This document shows, piece after piece, positions 28,521 through 34,830 of a DNA stretch of 64,000 nucleotides. Positions within the stretch are counted from its first letter, which is position 1. Every line of letters starts with the position of its first letter. The notes under the pieces are model-generated. The model saw only the letters and a list, made by a program, of their open reading frames with translations, was not told where the DNA came from and searched no databases. The DNA is taken from positions 310,001-374,000 of the forward strand of contig NZ_KB908319.1 in the NCBI RefSeq assembly GCF_000382385.1. The letters are read 5' to 3'. This stretch comes from Segatella maculosa DSM 19339 = JCM 15638. GTDB taxonomy: Bacteria; Bacteroidota; Bacteroidia; Bacteroidales; Bacteroidaceae. The translations under genes and the position numbers were made by a program.

Positions 28521-28795
28521 CATGTAGGGACGCACGGCTCGTGCGTCCGCCCACATTTCAGTTGACAGTTGACAAGTAAACGAATGAAAAAGGTGATTGT
28601 TCCGTGTCGAACGGACGCACGAACCGTGCGTCCCTACATACCAATCACGGCCGGATTGATGTATAAAATGGTTGATAGAACGAGTTGCTCGAATGCATGT
28701 AGGGACGCACGGCTCGTGCGTCCGCCCACAAAACCACGTATATATGCATACATTTTGAATGGAACGGACGCACGAACCGTGCGTCCCTACATGCC
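28521..28795. repeat. Two REP-like palindrome pairs
   Basis: Four palindromes of the GGACGCACGG..CGTGCGTCC family, in alternating orientation, at about 28521-28551, 28609-28640, 28697-28723 and 28762-28794. Spacers match those at 10.5 and 18.2 kb (for example CCACGTATATATGCATACAT). Confidence 0.85.
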
Positions 28796-28844
28796 GTTTC
28801 AACCCTATTGATGTCTTTCTTGACCTATCACGGCTGCCAACGAT

Positions 28845-28873
28845 AAAAGGCTTGTCTCACGACAAGCCTTTTT
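28845..28873. terminator. Bidirectional terminator
   Basis: Perfect 12-bp stem AAAAGGCTTGTC / GACAAGCCTTTT with loop TCAC and T-runs on both strands. On the minus strand it would end the flavodoxin-DUF2023 transcript, about 145 bases after that gene. The stretch 28874-29018 shows nothing else. Confidence 0.8.
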
Positions 28874-29018
28874 CATTATACAAAAACATTATGAAATCTA
28901 TGTAGCGAACAAGATTATTCGAATTGATAATGGTAATCTGATATGTCAAACAGAGGCGAGCAGACTTTCACAAGCGGGCTCTCTCTGCATCTGTTATGGC
29001 TAAACAAGTCTGCAAGGA

Positions 29019-29363
29019 CTATGCCTTGCGTTTGCAATAACGCTCACACTGGCCGCAGATGTCATACCCCAGCAGTGTACCGAGAATGAAATCCTCTTCA
29101 GGCGTAAGGTTACTGAGTGGCTGTTTCACGAAGTTTCGTATGGCATCCATGCACTCCTTGCGTCCAAAGAACAGGTTGATGCGTTTGTTTCCTACAGGCT
29201 GAATGAGATAATCAATGCCTTGCCGTTCCAATTTGCCCACAGCTAACTGCTGATAACGCTCAGGAAAGGTGTAAAGCACCATATTTCGCACCCCTTTCTT
29301 ATACTGATAGATCTGCTCGGCGAGCACTCTCATGTCGGTAGGCATCACTTCAGTCTGCAGCAT
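29019..29363 (-). CDS. DUF2023 family protein
   Basis: 114 residues. It matches my recollection of the DUF2023 family, small proteins encoded next to flavodoxin in Bacteroidetes (VLYTFPERYQQLAVGKLERQGIDYLIQPVGNKRINLFFGRKEC). The C-terminus has a GYDICGQCERYCKRK cluster with three cysteines that could bind metal. The function is unknown. It lies 15 bases after the flavodoxin stop, in the same transcript. Confidence 0.8.
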   Translation of the reverse strand: MLQTEVMPTDMRVLAEQIYQYKKGVRNMVLYTFPERYQQLAVGKLERQGIDYLIQPVGNKRINLFFGRKECMDAIRNFVKQPLSNLTPEEDFILGTLLGYDICGQCERYCKRKA

Positions 29364-29378
29364 GATGGATATTGGCGT

Positions 29379-29882
29379 TTAAAGTTCTGGTTTTATGGCG
29401 GCAACCCACGCGTCGATGCGTTCATCGGTCTTGTCGTCTTCGTTCACTTCATCAAGAGCGAGTCCCACGAACTGCCCATCAACGACGGCTTCTGAGTCAT
29501 CATAGGTGTAACCATCAGTTGAAACCTGACCAATAACCTTGGCTCCGGCCTCCTTAGCAGCGTTGTAAAGCTCGCCCATACCGCCACAGAACGTGTCACT
29601 GTAGCCTTCTGAGTCGCCACAACCAAAGATTGCGACCGTTTTTCCATTGAGATTGGCGGCCTTAACGGCTTTCACTCCGTCGTACCAGTCGTCTTGCATT
29701 TCGCCAGCGCCCCATGTTGACGTGCCAAGAACAAGGTTTTGATAACCTTCAAGCTGCTCGGCAGAGATGCTACCTGCGTCGAATACGTCGGCATTGTCTA
29801 CGCCGAGTTTTGCTGCAATACGTGAAGCGAGGTCCTGACATGTGCCAGTTGACGAGCCATAGATGATACAAGTCTTATTCAT
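29379..29882 (-). CDS. fldA: Flavodoxin
   Basis: FMN-binding electron carrier of 167 residues, long-chain type. The phosphate loop IIYGSSTGTCQDLA (residues about 5-18) and the FMN-contact loops TSTWGAGEMQDDW and FGCGDSEGYSDTFCGGM are clear. Flavodoxins typically replace ferredoxin when iron is scarce. Its promoter carries the TTTTTAGGTATTG motif shared with the metal-related operons at 30.2 and 38.8 kb, which fits iron control. Confidence 0.95.
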   Translation of the reverse strand: MNKTCIIYGSSTGTCQDLASRIAAKLGVDNADVFDAGSISAEQLEGYQNLVLGTSTWGAGEMQDDWYDGVKAVKAANLNGKTVAIFGCGDSEGYSDTFCGGMGELYNAAKEAGAKVIGQVSTDGYTYDDSEAVVDGQFVGLALDEVNEDDKTDERIDAWVAAIKPEL

Positions 29883-29945
29883 CTTTAATTTCCTTTCTTG
29901 TTTTTATTGTTGTTATTGAATTGATATCTGGTTTAATCACGGTTG

Positions 29946-29987
29946 CAAAATTAACGGCTTTCCGATGAAGTTGCAATACCTAAAAAG
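29946..29987 (-). promoter_or_regulatory. Flavodoxin promoter with TTTTTAGGTATTG element
   Basis: On the minus strand CTTTTTAGGTATTG (29987-29974), 20 bases, TAATTTTG (29953-29946). The final TATTG takes the place of the -33 TTTG, and TTTTTAGG extends it upstream. The same arrangement is found at two other promoters in the window. Confidence 0.75.
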
Positions 29988-30017
29988 AATGAAAAACGCA
30001 GGTTTGGCATTTCATTA

Positions 30018-30058
30018 CTTTTAGGTATTGATGGAAATAACTATTTCAACTACCTTTG
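30018..30058 (+). promoter_or_regulatory. Promoter of the porin-imelysin-cytochrome operon with the shared element
   Basis: CTTTTAGGTATTG (30018-30030), 20 bases, TACCTTTG (30051-30058). It diverges from the flavodoxin promoter; the two elements face away from each other with 30 bases between them. Confidence 0.75.
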
Positions 30059-30067
30059 CAAGCGAAT

Positions 30068-30174
30068 AAGTGCAGTGGTGATTGTCCTCCTTGAATTTCT
30101 TCGAAGGTCGCTTTGCTATCCAATAGGGGTGCCTCTTTCGTGAGACATGGTTCACAATCAGATAGTCTGCACTT
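30068..30174 (+). ncRNA. Candidate structured 5' leader of the porin operon
   Basis: An 8-bp closing stem AAGTGCAG (30068-30075) / CTGCACTT (30167-30174) encloses a second stem TGATTGT (30079-30085) / ACAATCA (30154-30160), inside which at least two hairpins can form (CCTTGAA/TTCGAAGG at 30089-30107; TGCCTC/GAGACA near 30130-30146). The closing stem is followed by TTTTCTTTATT. The fold was found by eye; I do not recognise a known riboswitch class. Confidence 0.4.
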
Positions 30175-30214
30175 TTCTTTATTAAATAAATGTACCTTAA
30201 TTTAAAGGGAATAA

Positions 30215-31522
30215 ATGAGAAGTTGTAAGTTTAGATTAGTGACAAGCATTCTTTTAGTGGGGATAGCAGTGCAGTCACATGCGCAAGTAAACGCTTCAGA
30301 CTCGGTGATGAGTCATGCGAAAGGTAACCGGTTTAGCGTGGGAGGTTATGGAGAAGCCACCTTTTCACGCATGTACTACAGTGACAACGGCAATCGTTAT
30401 ACGACGCCAGGTTCGTACAAGAAAGACCCAAGTCATGGGCGTTTCGACATTCCGCACGCTGTTATCTATCTCGGATACGACTTCGGCAAAGGCTGGTCCA
30501 TGGGTTCTGAGATCGAATTTGAGCATGGTGGCACCGGAGCTTCCATAGAATATGAAGCCGATGAGGCTATAGAATTCGAGCACGAAACGGAGAAAGGCGG
30601 CGAAGTTGAGTTGGAACAGTTCTGGATTCAGAAGACTTTCGGACGTGCTTTGAACATTAAGGCCGGCCATATCGTTGTTCCTTTAGGACTAACCAATGCA
30701 CATCACGAACCATTGAACTTCTTTACGGTGTATCGGCCTGAAGGTGAGAACACCATTCTGCCCTGTACGTGGCATCAGACGGGTGTTTCTGTCTGGGGAC
30801 GCACGGGAGATTTCCGTTATGAAGCACAGATGGTGGCCGGTTTGGACGCCTATCATTTCAGCCGAAGCAATTGGATTCAAGGTGGAAGTTCCACGCCGTT
30901 CGAGTTTGAAGTGGCCAACAAATACGGCTTCCTGCTGCGTGTTGACAACTATACCGTTCCCGGATTGCGCATCGGAGTCAGCGGTTATGCGGGCCAATCC
31001 ATGCATAACAACATACCACATGACAGTGAACGAGGCGAGAAAAAGAAGATCAAGGGCAACGTTTACGTGGGAAGTGTGGACTTTACCTACAACCGTTACA
31101 ACTGGATTGTTAGAGGAAACGCCGATTATGGCTATGTCAGCGATGCAAACAAGATATCCCAACTGACTTATCCGAATGTCCAATACGTCAAACCTTACCA
31201 ATCCGGCAATGGAAAAAACTTCGGAAGCCATGCCATGGCCATGATGCTTGAGGCCGGTTATGACGTCTTTTCGCAAATCAAAAAGCTTCGCTCAGACAAC
31301 CAAAAGCTTTATGTCTTCGGGCATATTGAGCACTATGACTCCTATGTTCACGGGACAACGAAGCAATGGACCAATAAAACTATCTTCGCAGGTGGCATTA
31401 ATTATCACCCAGTTCCACAGATAGCGATTAAAGCAGAGTATCATTATCGCAAGCTGAAAAGCGGATATAATGATGAACCTTCAGTCAATATAGGAATCGC
31501 TTACGAGGGTTTCTTCTTATAA
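30215..31522 (+). CDS. Outer-membrane porin-like protein
   Basis: 435 residues with a signal peptide (VTSILLVGIAVQSHAQ). The beta-barrel begins FSVGGYGEATFSRMYY and ends VNIGIAYEGFFL with aromatic terminal residues. An acidic stretch (EYEADEAIEFEHETEKGGEVELEQ region, about 110-133) is probably an extracellular or constriction loop and could attract cations. Similar porins precede imelysin genes in Bacteroidetes. The stop TAA at 31520-31522 lies in the same frame as the imelysin that follows, with no intervening stop. Confidence 0.85.
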   Translation: MRSCKFRLVTSILLVGIAVQSHAQVNASDSVMSHAKGNRFSVGGYGEATFSRMYYSDNGNRYTTPGSYKKDPSHGRFDIPHAVIYLGYDFGKGWSMGSEIEFEHGGTGASIEYEADEAIEFEHETEKGGEVELEQFWIQKTFGRALNIKAGHIVVPLGLTNAHHEPLNFFTVYRPEGENTILPCTWHQTGVSVWGRTGDFRYEAQMVAGLDAYHFSRSNWIQGGSSTPFEFEVANKYGFLLRVDNYTVPGLRIGVSGYAGQSMHNNIPHDSERGEKKKIKGNVYVGSVDFTYNRYNWIVRGNADYGYVSDANKISQLTYPNVQYVKPYQSGNGKNFGSHAMAMMLEAGYDVFSQIKKLRSDNQKLYVFGHIEHYDSYVHGTTKQWTNKTIFAGGINYHPVPQIAIKAEYHYRKLKSGYNDEPSVNIGIAYEGFFL

Positions 31523-31576
31523 GACAACCTGAAAAAGGTTGAAAGTGACGCTAATTCGAATGCCGAAAAGACGGCA

Positions 31577-32761
31577 ATGGGCAAGGTGGTTGCCAACTAT
31601 TTGGAGGCAGTCATCAAGCCAACCTATCAGGATTTGGCCAACAAGGCCGACAAACTCTACGAGGCTTGCCAGAACCTTTACGCCAAACGTAAGGCTAAAA
31701 CACTGACACAGGCCGACATTGACGCAGCTTGTGAGGCGTTCAAAGATGCAAGAAGGGATTGGGAACAAAGCGAAGCATTCCTTTACGGAGCTGCTTCCGA
31801 CAATGAAATCGACCCGCATATCGACTCATGGCCGCTGGATCACGACCAATTGGTAAAGGCCTTGAACAACAAAGACGTGATAGCTGGCATCAACGGCAAC
31901 AATCCTGTCGAGTATGTTTACAATGCACACAAGGATTTCGACAGTGTTATAGGCTTCCATGGACTGGAGTTCGTGCTGTTCCGCAATGGGGCAAACCGCA
32001 AGCTCAGCGATTTCATGTCAGAAAATGAGAAGGAAAATGGTCTGACCAGCGTGAAGACGGTGAACGAAGCTGCTTTTGCTGCAGCCGTTTCCGGTGACCT
32101 TCGCAACATGACTTACCTGCTGGAATATGGCTGGTTGGGCTCAGGTGCAGCCGTATCTCACCAGAATCAGCTTGCTAAATCCATGTGGGTCATCAAAGCA
32201 CTGCGTAATAAAGGACTCTCTCCAAAGGGTATTCCCTATCGTGATTACGTGAAGAGCGCGGGAACAGACAAGGGAATGTATCCAACATGGCACGAAACAT
32301 TGCAGAATATCTTTGTCGGTGGCTGCTCAAACATCTGTGAAGAGGTTGCAACACAGAAGTTGGGACAGGCTTATCGCACTGCAACGGGAACCGGAACAAA
32401 GGATGATGCAGCCAATTATATCGAGTCTCCTTACAGTAAACGGTCTTTCCAAGATTATCAAGACAATATTTATTCCATCAAGAATTCGCTCTATGGCGTC
32501 CGTGGCACTGAGAACATCTCTACTCCGGCAGCCAATTCAATCATGACTTACTTGAAGAACAAGGGCTATACCAAGTATAACGACTTGAACAATGCCCTCA
32601 ACGAGGCCATCAATGCATTGGAAAAGGCAAAGAAGAGCGGCGTGGCTTTCATCGACAAACCCGGTGCTCCTCAGGTGAAGACCTGCATCGACAAGGTTGA
32701 TGCGCTCAACGAGGCACTGAACGAAGCAGGAAAGTGGATCAACATGCAGGCAGATGAATAA
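31577..32761 (+). CDS. Imelysin-family protein lacking a signal peptide
   Basis: Imelysin (peptidase M75/EfeO-like) domain; secreted members act in iron uptake. The signature GFHGLEF fits GxHxxE, and DNEIDPHIDSWPLD, GGCSNICEEVA and a four-helix-repeat pattern are present. The first ATG (31577, MGKVVANYLEAVIKP) is already inside the mature domain. The frame upstream is DNLKKVESDANSNAEKTA and then the porin stop, so the usual signal peptide and lipobox are absent and there is no room for them. 394 residues from that ATG. The protein may stay in the cytoplasm, be made as a read-through fusion, or be a damaged gene. Confidence 0.82.
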   Translation: MGKVVANYLEAVIKPTYQDLANKADKLYEACQNLYAKRKAKTLTQADIDAACEAFKDARRDWEQSEAFLYGAASDNEIDPHIDSWPLDHDQLVKALNNKDVIAGINGNNPVEYVYNAHKDFDSVIGFHGLEFVLFRNGANRKLSDFMSENEKENGLTSVKTVNEAAFAAAVSGDLRNMTYLLEYGWLGSGAAVSHQNQLAKSMWVIKALRNKGLSPKGIPYRDYVKSAGTDKGMYPTWHETLQNIFVGGCSNICEEVATQKLGQAYRTATGTGTKDDAANYIESPYSKRSFQDYQDNIYSIKNSLYGVRGTENISTPAANSIMTYLKNKGYTKYNDLNNALNEAINALEKAKKSGVAFIDKPGAPQVKTCIDKVDALNEALNEAGKWINMQADE

Positions 32762-32813
32762 GAAAAAACGCATGCCTTGATAGACAACACTTGAAACATT
32801 AAGAACGAACGTG

Positions 32814-32835
32814 GCTTTGCCTGAAAAGGCAAGGC
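32814..32835 (+). promoter_or_regulatory. GAAA-loop hairpin between imelysin and oxidoreductase genes
   Basis: GCTTTGCCT / AGGCAAGGC, 9 bp with one G-U pair and a GAAA tetraloop, followed by TGCGTTT. It may trim or attenuate the operon transcript. Confidence 0.5.
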
Positions 32836-32871
32836 TGCGTTTCATACGTTTAATCAACAAATGATGACATT

Positions 32872-34566
32872 ATGAAAATCAACAGCTATCGCGTGCCATT
32901 GGCCTCTTTGGCTTTGTTATGCCTGTTCTCTGCTTGCTCGGATGACGACAGTGACCCCGTTGTACCCGAGAAACAAGAACCCGAAGCCAAGTACATCGGG
33001 CAGGCCGTGGGCAATTTTACCGCAGAGGAATGGTATCCCGGCGGCGCACTCGGCACGACACAGAACACCTCTTCCAACTGTTATGAAGACAATACGCCTG
33101 CAGTTGACGACCAAGGATTGAGCGATTTGTTCAACCAAGGCGACCTTATGGCAAGCGCAAAATACACACTGAACACCGAACCTTACAAAGGTTGGGGGCC
33201 AATTGCCTCGCGTCGGTCATGCGAATACTGCCATTCGGGCGGTTATGCCCATGGACACAGCCGCAGCGACATGGACCCCGTGAAGGGAAACGGCTATATC
33301 GTTTCGGTTTATTACCCAGATGCCCCCGGAAGCAACAACGGAACGCCCGTCGATCAGCTGACAACGTTCACCATGCTTCAGGCCGTAGAGCCGTTCCTTC
33401 CGCCACTCGACCCCACAAAAATCAAGATTACGTGGCATGATGTGACTGCAATGCCGAGCGGACTTCCCATGAAATTCCCCGATGGTGAGGCTTTCCGGCT
33501 GCGTTATCCATCGGTAGAGATACCCCAATCGGCCTTTAATACCAATCCAAAGCCCAGCAACTATGCCGTAAGACTCATCGCTTCGTGCAATTTCCAAGGG
33601 CTTGGGCTGATCGATGCCATCTCAAATGAAGACTTGGAAGCGCAATATAAGGCCGAAGGAAAGTTCGTTCAGCTGAACCCGGAGCTGTGGGATAACGCGG
33701 CAAAGAGGCTGAAAGCCGACGCATACGCCAGCGATTACTTTGGAAAGAAGTTCATCAAGCGCTTCAATTACGACCTGCTCGACGGCTGTCTTGAGAACGA
33801 TGTCGCACTGTGGGACGAACTTAACGTGCTTCGTTCAGACATCAAGCACATCTGTTCCACTGAAGCATGGGCCAAAGCCATGTCAGAAAACAGCGCAGTC
33901 ATCGACTATATACAACGCAACGGCAAGAGTCCTTTCTCCGATGTTCACCCTTATTACAACGACGGAACACGCGAAGGCATCAAGAAAGCAGTGGCTTATC
34001 TGCTCTCGCCGGGCGACCATGTGAACCTATACAACAACCCTTACTTCAATTTCAAGCCCGAAATGACCGATGATGCCTATCATGCTTTCATGGTATGGCA
34101 TAGAGGTATCGCCGTTCCGCGCGCCAGAAACCTGAACGACAAGGCTGTGCAACGTGGCAAAGAGCTCTTTACCGGTGCCCTTGGTTGCGTGAATTGTCAC
34201 CGTGCCTCATGGACCACGGGGGCCGACAATCATGGTTCTTCTCGCATTCTGGGCAGCAAACAACTGCCTAAGTACGCCAAACAGAAGATTTATCCCTACT
34301 CGGATTTCATTCAACACAAGCTTGATATGAAGAACGACATACACGGTTCGTGGTGTCGCACCACGCCGTTGTGGGGCAGAGGCCTGTCGCTCATCAACTC
34401 AGGAGCCGAAGACCGACTGCACGATGCGCGTGCCCGCAACGAAGTCGAGGCCATCATGTGGCATGCCTACAGCAAGAACAGCCAGGCTTACCGGGCTGCC
34501 GAGAAGTTCTACAAGCTGCCGAAGAAAGACAGGGACGCTGTCGTGAAGTTCATTCGCTCGATTTAA
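32872..34566 (+). CDS. Di-heme oxidoreductase (DHOR / thiol oxidoreductase-like) lipoprotein
   Basis: 564 residues. Lipoprotein signal MKINSYRVPLASLALLCLFSAC (Cys about 22). Two c-type heme motifs are visible: CEYCH at residue 117 and CVNCH at residue 439, with a Met/His-rich region between. The closing block RTTPLWGRGL..HDARARNEVEAIMWH is characteristic of the DHOR family (related to cytochrome c peroxidases), which regularly accompanies imelysin. It needs periplasmic heme attachment, which the next gene (CcsBA) supplies. It could oxidise or reduce a metal substrate at the outer membrane; that is inference. Confidence 0.88.
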   Translation: MKINSYRVPLASLALLCLFSACSDDDSDPVVPEKQEPEAKYIGQAVGNFTAEEWYPGGALGTTQNTSSNCYEDNTPAVDDQGLSDLFNQGDLMASAKYTLNTEPYKGWGPIASRRSCEYCHSGGYAHGHSRSDMDPVKGNGYIVSVYYPDAPGSNNGTPVDQLTTFTMLQAVEPFLPPLDPTKIKITWHDVTAMPSGLPMKFPDGEAFRLRYPSVEIPQSAFNTNPKPSNYAVRLIASCNFQGLGLIDAISNEDLEAQYKAEGKFVQLNPELWDNAAKRLKADAYASDYFGKKFIKRFNYDLLDGCLENDVALWDELNVLRSDIKHICSTEAWAKAMSENSAVIDYIQRNGKSPFSDVHPYYNDGTREGIKKAVAYLLSPGDHVNLYNNPYFNFKPEMTDDAYHAFMVWHRGIAVPRARNLNDKAVQRGKELFTGALGCVNCHRASWTTGADNHGSSRILGSKQLPKYAKQKIYPYSDFIQHKLDMKNDIHGSWCRTTPLWGRGLSLINSGAEDRLHDARARNEVEAIMWHAYSKNSQAYRAAEKFYKLPKKDRDAVVKFIRSI

Positions 34567-34588
34567 GGCGAACCATCAAGCACGGGTA

Positions 34589-34808
34589 CGGGGCCGATAC
34601 TTGTCAAGTAGAGGTCCTATACCCGTGAGGCACAAGTCCTATACTTGTCGACTACAAGTCCTATACTTGTGGGGCACAAGTCCTATACTTGTCAAATTCG
34701 AGTCCAGATGCAGGTTCCGTCTACTCCTACTTTAGATAAGATGTAGTCCTACTTTAGACATGATGTAGTCCTACTTCACACAAGATGTAGTCCTACTTTA
34801 GACGGAAC
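34589..34808 (+). repeat. Ten-unit 22-bp dyad array within the operon
   Basis: Ten units of exactly 22 bases from 34589 to 34808. Units 3-5 are CAAGTCCTATACTTGT plus six variable bases, and units 7-10 are (C/G)TA(C/G)TCCTACTT plus variable bases. Each has its own small dyad (ACAAGT..ACTTGT or GTAG..CTAC). AGGTTCCGTCTA (34712-34723) and TAGACGGAACCT (34799-34810) form a perfect 12-bp inverted repeat around the last block; CACGGGTA (34581-34588) and TACCCGTG (34620-34627) form another. It fills most of the 264 bases between the oxidoreductase and ccsBA genes. Confidence 0.9.
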
Positions 34809-34830
34809 CTCTTCCTTTTTCATTTGAAAC

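Noticed and set aside
28521-28795. Possible CRISPR or insertion sequence
   Set aside because: Palindromes alternate orientation, spacers are related to each other, and no transposase or cas gene is nearby.
29974-30030. Reading the two facing TTTTAGGTATTG motifs as one classical Fur box
   Set aside because: The inverted copies are 30 bases apart, each has its own promoter spacing, and the third copy at 38765 has no inverted partner; they are better taken as separate sites.
30126-30166. Resemblance to a TPP riboswitch (GGGGTGCC..TGAGA..CAGATAG)
   Set aside because: The motif order and the second conserved block do not match; the GGGGTGCC lies in the 3' half of the fold and the operon has no thiamine genes.
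34589-34808. Possible CRISPR array
   Set aside because: Units are contiguous with no unique spacers of 30 bp or more, each unit is itself degenerate, and no cas genes are present.
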